Source: PRO6 sp035565775 (lineage in GTDB: Bacteria > Pseudomonadota > Alphaproteobacteria > Rhizobiales > Xanthobacteraceae). From it: 64,000 nucleotides of DNA. Within the stretch, counting starts at the first letter, position 1; the number at the start of each line of letters is the position of its first letter. Below are positions 35,751-43,608 of the stretch, one piece after another. Under the pieces are notes generated by a model that was given only the letters and a program-made list of their open reading frames with translations, did no database searches and was not told the DNA's origin. The DNA lies in contig DATMRW010000009.1 in assembly GCA_035565775.1 (NCBI GenBank), positions 62,001 through 126,000 on the forward strand. Reading direction: 5' to 3'. The position numbers and the translations under genes were made by a program.

Positions 35751-37070
35751 TCATGCCGTCAGCCGCGCCACTGCATCCTGCGGCGAGAGCAGTTCCCGCT
35801 TGCCGTCAGCGCGACGCTTCAGCTCGACCTTGCCTTCGGCGAGCCCCTTCGGTCCCACCATCAACTGCCACGGAATGCCGATCAGGTCGGCGGTGGCGAA
35901 CTTGCCGCCCGGCCGCTGGTCGGTGTCGTCGTAGAGCACATCGATGCCCTTGGCGGTCAGCTCGCGATAAAGCTGCTCACAGGCGGTGTCGGTCTCGCTC
36001 GATCCCTGCTTGAGGTTGAGCAGCGCGACGCGGAACGGCGCCACTTCGTCCGGCCAGATGATGCCGGCCTCGTCGTGGCTCGCCTCGATGATCGCGCCGA
36101 CGAGCCGCGACACGCCGATGCCGTAGGAGCCGCCGTGAATCGGACGCTCCGTGCCGTCCGGCCCGGTGACGAGCGCGCGCATGCTCTCGGAATATTTGGT
36201 GCCGAAATAGAAGATCTGGCCGACCTCGATGCCGCGCGTCTCGACGCGCTTCTCGAGCGGCACCTCGGCGTCGTAGCGGACCGGATCGTGCACGTCCTCG
36301 GTCGCCGCATAGAGCGACGTCCACTGGTTGACGACCTTGGTCAGGTCGCCGTCATAGTCAAAATTCTCGTCCGGCACCGGCAGTTCGAGCACGTCGCGAT
36401 TGCAGTACACGCCCGACTCGCCGGTCGAGGCCAGCACGATGAATTCGTGGCTGAGGTCGCCGCCGATCGGGCCGGTCTCGGCGCGCATCGGAATGGCCTT
36501 CAGCCCCATCCGGGAATAGGTCCGCAGATAGGCAACGAACATCTTGTTGTAGGCGACGCGGGCGGCGGCCTCGTCCACGTCGAACGAGTAGCCGTCCTTC
36601 ATCAAGAACTCGCGGCCGCGCATGACGCCGAAACGGGGGCGCTGCTCGTCACGGAACTTCCACTGGATGTGGAAGAGGTTGAGCGGCAGGCTCTTGTACG
36701 ACTTCACGTAGCCGCGGAAAATCTCGGTGATCATCTCCTCGTTGGTCGGACCGTAGAGGAGTTCGCGCTTATGACGATCCTGGATGCGCAGCATCTCGGG
36801 GCCGTAGGCGTCATAACGGCCGCTCTCGCGCCACAGGTCGGCGAGTTGCAGGGTCGGCATCAGCAATTCGTTGGCACCGGCGCGTTCCTGCTCCTCCCGG
36901 ACGATCTGCTCAATCTTCTTGAGAACGCGGAAACCGAGCGGCAGCCAGGCATAGATCCCCGCCGCCTCCTGGCGCAGCATGCCGGCGCGCAGCATCAACC
37001 GATGCGACACGATCTCGGCCTCCTTCGGGGTTTCCTTGAGGATGGGCAGGAAGAAACGCGACAATCGCAT
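35751..37070 (-). CDS. proS: Prolyl-tRNA synthetase, short alphaproteobacterial form
   Basis: Class II synthetase charging tRNA-Pro. The frame is open to 37154, but the conserved N-terminus MRLSRFFLPILKETPKEAEI starts at 37070, giving 439 residues. This is about 130 fewer than E. coli ProS because the internal editing (INS) domain between motifs 2 and 3 is absent, the normal state in alphaproteobacteria. Motif 2 is around FRDEQRPRFGVMRGREFLMKD (split across the usual positions) and motif 3 is GSYGIGVSRLVGA. Charging errors such as Ala-tRNA-Pro would have to be cleared by a separate deacylase. Confidence 0.96.
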   Translation of the reverse strand: MRLSRFFLPILKETPKEAEIVSHRLMLRAGMLRQEAAGIYAWLPLGFRVLKKIEQIVREEQERAGANELLMPTLQLADLWRESGRYDAYGPEMLRIQDRHKRELLYGPTNEEMITEIFRGYVKSYKSLPLNLFHIQWKFRDEQRPRFGVMRGREFLMKDGYSFDVDEAAARVAYNKMFVAYLRTYSRMGLKAIPMRAETGPIGGDLSHEFIVLASTGESGVYCNRDVLELPVPDENFDYDGDLTKVVNQWTSLYAATEDVHDPVRYDAEVPLEKRVETRGIEVGQIFYFGTKYSESMRALVTGPDGTERPIHGGSYGIGVSRLVGAIIEASHDEAGIIWPDEVAPFRVALLNLKQGSSETDTACEQLYRELTAKGIDVLYDDTDQRPGGKFATADLIGIPWQLMVGPKGLAEGKVELKRRADGKRELLSPQDAVARLTA

Positions 37071-37202
37071 GGGGATGCTCAAGAATCGGAAAATGATGGG
37101 ACGGGTGCAGTGAAACCGGATCGGGCACCAAAACACAAGGGCAACGCCCGCCACCAGCCAATAAACGTCTGGATGGGAGATGCCTTGCGCGGGGCCTTGA
37201 CT

Positions 37203-37237
37203 GATCCGCCGGACCTGTATGACAGGTCCGGCGGATC
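37203..37237. terminator. Perfect 16-bp hairpin between the copper chaperone gene and proS
   Basis: GATCCGCCGGACCTGT / ACAGGTCCGGCGGATC with a 3-base loop. It lies 136 bp beyond the stop of the PCu(A)C gene and 133 bp upstream of proS, so it probably ends the copper transcript. A T-tract is lacking on the minus strand. Nothing else is evident in the gap 37071-37372. Confidence 0.65.
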
Positions 37238-37372
37238 ATCTCAAATCAAACGGCTTTTTAGGGGCATCGGCTCAGCGGCCTCGGCCGGATCGTCGGGATT
37301 TTTGCCCGCGCCAAAATTGTAGTGGTGGGCGGATACAAGCCGCCGCCACCATCAGCGCGCCGCGATGTCGGC

Positions 37373-37915
37373 TCACTTCGACGAGTGCGAGCCGGCGCCC
37401 TTGCCCTGCTCGTGGCCGCCGCCATGGCCGTGGCCGTGATCGTGTTCGGCCGCCTTGGCACCGACGCTGCGGACATCGAAGGTGACATCAACCTTGCCGG
37501 CCTTGGCGAATTCGAGCGTGACCGGCAGCTTTTCTCCGGCCTTGAGCGGGTGCTTGAGGCCCATGAACATCACGTGGTAGCCGCCCGGCGCGAGCGTGAC
37601 GGATTTGCCGGGCTCGATCGCGAGGCCCTTTTCGAGTTCACGCATGGTCATGACGCCGTTGTTCATCGCCATCTCGTGAACTTCGACCTTGCTGGCGGCC
37701 TCGGTCGTGCCGCCGATGAGGCGGTCTTCCGCGGTCCCCTTGTTCTCGATCACGAGATAGCCCCCGCCGACCTTCGCCCCGCCCGGCGTCGCCCGGCTCC
37801 ACGGCTGCGAGATCACGAGATCGCCCGCCTTCGTCTCCTGCGCCTGCGCCGGAAGGCTGAACATTGCCGAAGCCGAAACGAGGGCGGCAGCGGTGAGAGT
37901 GAAAATGGTTTTCAT
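37373..37915 (-). CDS. Periplasmic copper chaperone PCu(A)C
   Basis: Delivers Cu(I) to cytochrome oxidase in the periplasm. 180 residues with AAGGA before the ATG and a signal peptide (MKTIFTLTAAALVS..., cleavage after PAQAQ). The copper ligands are visible: VEVHEMAM with the first His and Met, MTMRELE, then GGYHVMFMGL with the second His and Met, in the family spacing. After residue 160 the tail EHDHGHGHGGGHEQG adds six His residues, a likely extra metal-binding segment. It follows the small Cys-rich gene by 116 bp. Confidence 0.93.
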   Translation of the reverse strand: MKTIFTLTAAALVSASAMFSLPAQAQETKAGDLVISQPWSRATPGGAKVGGGYLVIENKGTAEDRLIGGTTEAASKVEVHEMAMNNGVMTMRELEKGLAIEPGKSVTLAPGGYHVMFMGLKHPLKAGEKLPVTLEFAKAGKVDVTFDVRSVGAKAAEHDHGHGHGGGHEQGKGAGSHSSK

Positions 37916-38031
37916 GAGAATTGTCCTTTGATTGATTCATTGCCGATCCGCCCGAAACCTTCGGGCGAAGGGTCACGGCATCGGCTGATCGATTTTGCTG
38001 CAGCACGAATCGCCGCTTTGAAAACGCTGGC

Positions 38032-38406
38032 TCACGCCGCCGAGGGCGGCGCCCGCGCCTTGGCGTTCGAATCGATTCGAAGGACAGGACCGGCCGGGCT
38101 GTGACCCGACCATGAAACCGCGGCGAGCCGCGGATAAATCGGCGCGACATGCGCCGCCGATGACGTGTCCGCCAGCGGCGTGCCGCCGAAAACCGGCGCG
38201 CAAATCCCGCAACAGCCGCCAAGCGGCGATTGCTGGGCCGGAGCCGAGCGGTTCCCCTCCCGCTTCATCTCGGAGCAGAGCTCCGCGAAACGGATCGGGT
38301 CGGCTACCGCCGAGGCGAAGGCGAAGAACGCGAAGAGCGGCGCAAACCCATTCAGGGTGACCGCCAAAATGGCAATCGGGAGAAACCGTCCCGCTCGCTG
38401 ACGCAT
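38032..38406 (-). CDS. Small secreted Cys-containing protein, DUF2946-like
   Basis: The ATG at 38406 has GGAGCG eight bases upstream and gives 124 residues (MRQRAGRFLPIAILAV); an ATG at 38421 overlaps that ribosome-binding site. It has an N-terminal hydrophobic segment, then LCSEMKREG and GGCCGICAPVFGG with clustered cysteines, reminiscent of the small DUF2946 proteins that sit beside copper genes. The assignment is by resemblance only. It lies upstream of the PCu(A)C gene on the same strand, so a role in copper handling is plausible. Confidence 0.6.
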   Translation of the reverse strand: MRQRAGRFLPIAILAVTLNGFAPLFAFFAFASAVADPIRFAELCSEMKREGNRSAPAQQSPLGGCCGICAPVFGGTPLADTSSAAHVAPIYPRLAAVSWSGHSPAGPVLRIDSNAKARAPPSAA

Positions 38407-38625
38407 CACAGATCGCTCCATTCGCTTGTGGGCTCGGTAACACGCAACTCCCCGGAAGTCGAGAAAAGTGACCGTTTCTCAATGCCAAAGGGCGGACATC
38501 AACACAGCGAAATCGTGCAAAGGTATTTGGGTGGCGTCAAAAAACTTCATTCCCAAATCCGCCGGATTTTTGAACATTCGTTGCCTTAATTGATGACATA
38601 ACGAAAATCATCGGTTACGCTTTTG

Positions 38626-38796
38626 ACTGTCAGGTACTCGGTGTGGGGTTCCTGTTGTGGCCAAGTCTTGGGAGGATCCCTGGCGCGCACAAGCAGCGCC
38701 GTCCCGAACCAACTAACGATAAATCCAATCGTATTCGGGAAAATAGGGTCGACACATTTATGGAGCAGGGCCGCACCCCTGCTCCATTTTTTCTTT
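38626..38796 (+). ncRNA. Candidate structured small RNA with intrinsic terminator
   Basis: No convincing gene lies in 38407-38974, yet a strong plus-strand terminator stands at 38761-38796. Upstream of it the same strand can form a chain of hairpins: CCAA/TTGG (38661-38671), GGGA/TCCC (38670-38680), GGCGC/GCGCC (38682-38700) and a two-part stem TCCCGAA/TTCGGGA around ACGAT/ATCGT (38702-38740). The 5' end is a guess. It does not resemble tmRNA, RNase P RNA, 4.5S RNA or 6S RNA. The opposite strand has a 75-codon open frame (38586-38813) with no ribosome-binding site, so a decayed gene is the alternative. Confidence 0.5.
38761..38796 (+). terminator. Strong rho-independent terminator (+ strand)
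   Basis: Perfect 10-bp inverted repeat TGGAGCAGGG / CCCTGCTCCA with a 6-base loop, followed directly by TTTTTTCTTT. All annotated genes nearby lie on the other strand, so this terminator implies an unannotated plus-strand transcript. Confidence 0.9.
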
Positions 38797-38892
38797 CCGG
38801 CAGCCTCGGACAAATCATCTCCGTCAGCGACGCAGATGCTAGCTCGCCCATTCGCACTGCGACTCCGGGCAGTCCCTCACCGCAACAAACAG

Positions 38893-38928
38893 CGAGGCCG
38901 CCGGCGCATTTTTTGCGCGGCGGCCTCG
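38893..38928 (-). terminator. Terminator hairpin at the end of the nuo-mce operon
   Basis: A 14-bp GC-rich stem (CGAGGCCGCCG-CGC / GCGCGGCGGCCTCG with one bulged G), beginning 46 bp past the DUF1467 stop. On the minus strand it is followed after a few bases by TGTTTGTTG. It probably ends the long transcript that starts at nuoA. Confidence 0.7.
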
Positions 38929-38974
38929 ATGATCAGTCAGCGATCTGGTCGCAAAGAGATTTTCTAACTAAGTC

Positions 38975-39250
38975 TCACAGCCCCATCAGGCGCGACAGCT
39001 TGTCGATGGTCAGATGGCCAGAATAGTAAGCCCACGCGCCGATGCCGTAGACGACCGCCGATATGGCCGTGGTCCAAAGCACCCTGCGCGCCATCGACGG
39101 CATGATCGGCGCACCGGGGTCCGTGCCCGGCACGCGCTCGCCCTCCATATCTTCGTGCTGGCTGCGAATGCCGATCGGCAGCATGACGAACAGCGTGACC
39201 CACCAGACGATGAAGTAGATCGCGAAGCCGGACGAAATCGTCTTCCACAT
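38975..39250 (-). CDS. DUF1467 family membrane protein
   Basis: 91 residues, function unknown. Two hydrophobic helices, about residues 8-27 (FAIYFIVWWVTLFVMLPIGI) and 60-80, joined by a hydrophilic loop QHEDMEGERVPGTDPGAP that carries the family's conserved GTDPGAP motif. DUF1467 genes are widely found directly downstream of mce in alphaproteobacteria, and here the gap is 5 bp. Last gene of the nuo-birA-rnj-mce run. Confidence 0.9.
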   Translation of the reverse strand: MWKTISSGFAIYFIVWWVTLFVMLPIGIRSQHEDMEGERVPGTDPGAPIMPSMARRVLWTTAISAVVYGIGAWAYYSGHLTIDKLSRLMGL

Positions 39251-39255
39251 GTCGG

Positions 39256-39660
39256 TCAGGCCTGTTCGATTTCGACGAGAGCGCCCGAAAAATCCTTCGG
39301 ATGCAGAAACAATACCGGCTTGCCGTGCGCGCCGATCTTGGGCTGGCCGTCACCGAGGACGCGCGCGCCCTCCTCCACCAATCGATCGCGCGTGGCGATG
39401 ATGTCATCGACTTCGTAGCAGACGTGATGAATGCCGCCGTCGGGATTGCGCTCGATGAATTTCGCGATCGGCGAAGCATCGCCGAGCGGCTCGATGAACT
39501 CGATCTTGGTGTTGGGCAGCGTCGCAAAAACGGTGGTCACGCCGTGCTCAAGCAGCGGTACCGCGCCCGAAATCTCCGCGCCGAATGCAACGCCGTAGAT
39601 CTTCGCCGCCTGCTTGGCATCGCGCACCGCAATGGCGACGTGGTTGAGCCGGCCGAGCAT
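39256..39660 (-). CDS. mce: Methylmalonyl-CoA epimerase
   Basis: Interconverts the (S) and (R) forms of methylmalonyl-CoA between propionyl-CoA carboxylase and the B12-dependent mutase. 134 residues of the vicinal-oxygen-chelate fold. The metal ligands are visible in LNHVAIAV (His), GIHHVCYEVDD (His) and the C-terminal SGALVEIEQ (Glu). It starts 18 bp after rnj. Confidence 0.95.
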   Translation of the reverse strand: MLGRLNHVAIAVRDAKQAAKIYGVAFGAEISGAVPLLEHGVTTVFATLPNTKIEFIEPLGDASPIAKFIERNPDGGIHHVCYEVDDIIATRDRLVEEGARVLGDGQPKIGAHGKPVLFLHPKDFSGALVEIEQA

Positions 39661-39678
39661 GTCGGAATCCTCCTAGCG

Positions 39679-41349
39679 TCAAACAACCGATACATGGACG
39701 ACGCAAACGGGCTTCTTGCCCCACTGCGCCAGCAACGATGCACGCACTGCCCGCCGCACCGATTCCGCTGTCGCATCGGGATCGCGGCGGCGCCCGCGCG
39801 GCAGTCCCTCGACCGTATCGGCGACGACATCGAAGATCTCGTCGGCCAACAGATCGCCCTCAGCATTCTTGAGCGGAACGCCGATCAAGTCCACCTCCGG
39901 CTCGTCGGCAAAGTCGCCCTTCTCCGTCAGCACGATCGACACCAGCACGCAGCCGGCAAAGCCCATCCGGCGGCGCTCGGCAACCGCGTTCGCCGTCGCC
40001 TCCTCGATTAGCAAGCCGTCCTTGTACAGCCGGCCGACAGGCACCTCGCCTACCACGCTGGCGTCCCCCGGGCCGAGCCGGACGACGTTGCCGTCCCGGC
40101 AGATCACGACGCGCGGCACGCCGGCGGCGCGGGCAAGCTTGGCGTGCTCGGACAAATGCAAGGCTTCGCCGTGGACCGGCACCAGCACCTGCGGCCGCAC
40201 CCAGGAGATCATTTCGCGCAGTTCATCCTGCCGCGGATGGCCCGAGACATGGACGAGGTGCGTGCGGTCGGTGATGATCTCGATGCCACGCGACACCAGC
40301 GAATTGATGATCGCGCTGACCGTCCGCTCGTTGCCGGGGATGGTGCGCGACGAAAAGATCACGCAGTCGCCCTTGTTGAGCGTCACTTCCGGATGCTCGT
40401 CCTTCGCGATCCGCGCCAGCGCCGCGCGCGGCTCGCCCTGGCTTCCGGTGCAAAGCGCCACGACCTTGTCGACAGGCAGATGGCCGTAGACCTCCATGCT
40501 GCGAAACGCCGGCAGGCCCTTGAGATAACCGCACTCCTTCGCCACCTGCACGACGCGCTCCATCGCGCGGCCAACCAGAACGACCTCGCGGCCGCACTCG
40601 TATGCCGCCTCGGCTACGGCCTGGATGCGCGCGACGTTCGAGGCAAATGTCGTGACCGCCACCCTGCCCTTTGCCGCACCGATGATGGCGGCCAGCGCCT
40701 TGGCAACCTCGGTTTCGGAGGGCGAGCGGCCTTCGCGCACGGCATTGGTCGAATCGCCGACCAGCGCGAGCACGCCTTCATCGCCGATTTCGCGCAGGCG
40801 TTTCTCGTCGGTCGGCGGGCCGAGAACCGGCGTCGGGTCGATCTTCCAGTCGCCGGTGTGCAGCACGGTGCCGATCTCGGTGCGGATCGCCAGCGCGTGC
40901 GATTCGGGGATCGAATGCGCGACCGGAACGAACTCGACATTGAACGGACCGATATCGATCCGCGCGCCCGAAGGCACGACCGTCACCGGAATTTTTGGCG
41001 GATTGCGCTCGGACTGGCATTTGGCCTCGAACAGCGCCGCGCTGAATGCCGTCGCATAGATCGGGCATTCGAGCTTTGGCCATAGATCGATGATCGCGCC
41101 GAAGTGGTCCTCGTGGGCGTGGGTCAGCACGAGGCCGACCAGGTTCTTGCGTTCCTTGATCAGGAAACGGATGTCCGGCAGCACGAGATCGATGCCGGGC
41201 AGATGTTCCTCGTCGCCGAAGGAGACCCCGAGATCGACGGCAAGGAAGCTGCGCTGCTGCTTGTTGCCAAGCCCGTACAGCGACAGGTTCATGCCGATCT
41301 CGCCGACGCCGCCGAGCGGGGTGAAAGTCAGTTCGTCAGATCGTGCCAT
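39679..41349 (-). CDS. rnj: Ribonuclease J
   Basis: Metallo-beta-lactamase RNase with 5'-3' exonuclease and endonuclease activity in mRNA and rRNA processing. 556 residues. The zinc motif is THAHEDHFGAI near residue 78. Further beta-CASP features are HTGDWKIDPTPV, GDSTNAVREGRS, ASNVARIQAV, the GSQGEPRAALARI block and HVSGHPRQDEL. The start codon follows the birA stop with no spacing, indicating tight coupling. Confidence 0.97.
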   Translation of the reverse strand: MARSDELTFTPLGGVGEIGMNLSLYGLGNKQQRSFLAVDLGVSFGDEEHLPGIDLVLPDIRFLIKERKNLVGLVLTHAHEDHFGAIIDLWPKLECPIYATAFSAALFEAKCQSERNPPKIPVTVVPSGARIDIGPFNVEFVPVAHSIPESHALAIRTEIGTVLHTGDWKIDPTPVLGPPTDEKRLREIGDEGVLALVGDSTNAVREGRSPSETEVAKALAAIIGAAKGRVAVTTFASNVARIQAVAEAAYECGREVVLVGRAMERVVQVAKECGYLKGLPAFRSMEVYGHLPVDKVVALCTGSQGEPRAALARIAKDEHPEVTLNKGDCVIFSSRTIPGNERTVSAIINSLVSRGIEIITDRTHLVHVSGHPRQDELREMISWVRPQVLVPVHGEALHLSEHAKLARAAGVPRVVICRDGNVVRLGPGDASVVGEVPVGRLYKDGLLIEEATANAVAERRRMGFAGCVLVSIVLTEKGDFADEPEVDLIGVPLKNAEGDLLADEIFDVVADTVEGLPRGRRRDPDATAESVRRAVRASLLAQWGKKPVCVVHVSVV

Positions 41350-42150
41350 TTATTCCGTTCCCGCCGAGGCGGCCGTTCCAAAAAAGACCTCGCCGGCTGC
41401 TACCGGCACGCGGCGACCGTCCGCCGTGGCAACGATCATGCAACCGGCACTATCGATGGTTTCAAATACGCCGCTTACCGGCGCGCGTCCCCCCTTAATT
41501 GAAACCGGTTGTCCGACGCCGGCGGCGCGGGCGAGCCACAGCCGACGGATCTCAGCAAAGCCGCGGCCGTTGTCCCAGATGCCGCGATACTCGACCCAGC
41601 CATCCGACAGCGCGGCAAACAGCGCCTCCGCCGACGTCTGGACGCCGAGCGCATGGAGCGAGGTCGCGGCATAAGGCGTGTTGTCCGGCGCGGCGACGAT
41701 ATTGGTGCCGATACCGGCCACGACCGCCAGCGCGCCGACGCCGACGGTTTCCGCTTCGAGCAGAATGCCCGACAGTTTTGCGCCGTCGGCCAGCACGTCG
41801 TTCGGCCACTTCAGCGCGAATGCCGGCGGCGGGATTTCCGGCGCGACGGCGCTCACCGTCCGCAGCGCGGCATAGATCGCAAGACCCGCGACGAAGCCAA
41901 GCGTCGCCGCAACTGCGGGCGGCGCATCCACAAGTTCGAGAATGCTGGCTGCAAGGTTGCCGCGCGGGGCGACCCAGGCGCGGCCGCGCCGGCCGCGCCC
42001 CGCGGTCTGCTCGGTCGTGACGAACCAGAGCGGACCGCGCTCGCCGGCGATGGCTGCAGCCATCGCCTCGGCATTGGTTGAGGCAATCTGATCAAACGCC
42101 TTGAGCCGGTAGCCGTGAGAGGCGGCGATCGGCCCGAGCGCGATTGCCAT
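41350..42150 (-). CDS. birA: Biotin-[acetyl-CoA carboxylase] ligase
   Basis: Activates biotin with ATP and attaches it to carboxylase lysines. 266 residues. The biotin/ATP site reads STNAEAMAAA, AGRGRRGRAWVAPRGNLAAS and the catalytic KWPNDVLADGAKLSGILLE. There is no N-terminal DNA-binding domain, so it is a ligase only and not a repressor. Its start overlaps the nuoN stop by one base and rnj begins right after it. Propionyl-CoA carboxylase, a biotin enzyme, would feed the Mce step encoded two genes on. Confidence 0.95.
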   Translation of the reverse strand: MAIALGPIAASHGYRLKAFDQIASTNAEAMAAAIAGERGPLWFVTTEQTAGRGRRGRAWVAPRGNLAASILELVDAPPAVAATLGFVAGLAIYAALRTVSAVAPEIPPPAFALKWPNDVLADGAKLSGILLEAETVGVGALAVVAGIGTNIVAAPDNTPYAATSLHALGVQTSAEALFAALSDGWVEYRGIWDNGRGFAEIRRLWLARAAGVGQPVSIKGGRAPVSGVFETIDSAGCMIVATADGRRVPVAAGEVFFGTAASAGTE

Positions 42151-43583
42151 CAGAACAGCGACTTCGCCGCGACGGTTGCCGCGCTCACCAGCGGTCCGGG
42201 ATAGGCGAAGAACAGGATGTTGAAGATGCCGGCGACTGCCAGCACCGTGCGCAGCTCAATGCGAATCGGATCGAGCGAGCCGGCCGGCTCGTCGAAATAC
42301 ATCACCTTGACGACGTTCAGGTAGTAGAACGCGCCGATGACGCTGGCGACGACGCCGATCACAGAGAGCGTGAACAGGCCCGCCTTGATCGCAGCGAGGA
42401 AGACGTAGAACTTGGCGAAGAAGCCGGCCAGCGGCGGAATGCCCGCCAGCGAGAACAGCAGCATCGCGAAGAAGAACGCCATCACCGGATTGGTGCGCGA
42501 GAGCCCTGCGAAGTCGCTGATGTTCTCGAGCGCCACGCCCTTGCGCTTCATCGCGAGGATGACGCTGAAGGAGCCAAGCGTCATCACCACGTAGATCGCC
42601 AGATACAGGATGACGCCCTGCGCGCCCTCGGTGGTGCCGGCGGCAAGGCCGACGAGCGCAAAGCCCATGTGGCCGATCGACGAGTAAGCCAGCATGCGCT
42701 TGATGTTGCGCTGGCCGATCGCGGCGACCGAGCCGAGGATCATCGAGGCGATGGCGACGAAGACGACGATCTGCTGCCACTGCATCAGCACTTCGGGGAA
42801 TGCCGTCAGCACAACGCGCGCGAACACGGCGAGCGCCGCCACCTTCGGCGCCGAAGCGAAGAACGCGGTGACCGAGGTCGGGGCGCCCTCATAGACGTCC
42901 GGCGTCCACATGTGGAACGGCACGGCCGAGACCTTGAAGCACAGGCCGGCAAGGAGCAGCACCAGACCGAAGATCAGGCCGATGCCGCCGTTCTTCGCCG
43001 CGGTGGCGATGCCGGCGAACTCCACGGTGCCGGTGAAGCCATAAACCAGCGACGCGCCATAGAGCAGCATGCCCGAGGACAGCGAGCCGAGCACATAGTA
43101 CTTCAGGCCGGACTCGGTCGACTTGGCGTTGTCGCGGTTGCTGGCGGCGACGACGTAGAGCGCAAAGCTCATCAATTCGAGGCCGAGATAAAGCGTGATC
43201 AGGTCGCCCGCCGAGATCAGCACCATCATGCCGATGCTCGACAGCAGCACCAGCACCGGGAATTCGAAAATCCGCCGTTCCTTGTTGAGATACTCGATCG
43301 ACAGCACCAGCGCGACGGCCGAGCCGATCAGCGACAGTACCTTCAGGAAGCGCGCATAGTCATCGAGGATGAAGCTGCCGCCGAACGTCGTCAGCCTGCC
43401 CGCCGGCAGATTCAGCACCAGAAACCCGGCAACCACCAGCAGACCGACCGAGAGCGTCGTCACCATCCCGATGGAGCGCTCGCCCCGGAAGGCGCCGAGC
43501 ATGAGCAGCACCAGCGTGCCCGCCGCAAGCACCAGTTCGGGCAACACTGGAAGCAGGGAATATCCCGCAACTGAGAAAGTCAT
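42150..43583 (-). CDS. nuoN: NADH-quinone oxidoreductase subunit N
   Basis: Antiporter-like membrane subunit of complex I, one of the proton channels. 477 residues and about 14 helices. The conserved channel residues lie in SFALYVVAAS (Glu-region preceding), LKYYVLGSLSSGMLLYG, FKVSAVPFHMWTPDVYEGAP with the key Lys, and KRMLAYSSIGHMGFAL. Last nuo gene; 25 bp after nuoM. Confidence 0.97.
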   Translation of the reverse strand: MTFSVAGYSLLPVLPELVLAAGTLVLLMLGAFRGERSIGMVTTLSVGLLVVAGFLVLNLPAGRLTTFGGSFILDDYARFLKVLSLIGSAVALVLSIEYLNKERRIFEFPVLVLLSSIGMMVLISAGDLITLYLGLELMSFALYVVAASNRDNAKSTESGLKYYVLGSLSSGMLLYGASLVYGFTGTVEFAGIATAAKNGGIGLIFGLVLLLAGLCFKVSAVPFHMWTPDVYEGAPTSVTAFFASAPKVAALAVFARVVLTAFPEVLMQWQQIVVFVAIASMILGSVAAIGQRNIKRMLAYSSIGHMGFALVGLAAGTTEGAQGVILYLAIYVVMTLGSFSVILAMKRKGVALENISDFAGLSRTNPVMAFFFAMLLFSLAGIPPLAGFFAKFYVFLAAIKAGLFTLSVIGVVASVIGAFYYLNVVKVMYFDEPAGSLDPIRIELRTVLAVAGIFNILFFAYPGPLVSAATVAAKSLF

Positions 43584-43608
43584 GAGCTGATATCCCGATC
43601 TCGCGCCA

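Noticed and set aside
38586..38813. 75-codon minus-strand frame in the spacer before DUF1467
   Set aside because: Its start lies beyond a plus-strand terminator hairpin, there is no ribosome-binding site and no in-frame ATG near the plausible part. The structured-RNA reading fits better, though a decayed gene remains possible.
42144..43574. Plus-strand frame opposite nuoN, and a similar one at 43618-45000 opposite nuoM
   Set aside because: Both are His/Arg/Gln/Asp-rich reverse frames of hydrophobic membrane genes, a usual artefact at high GC.
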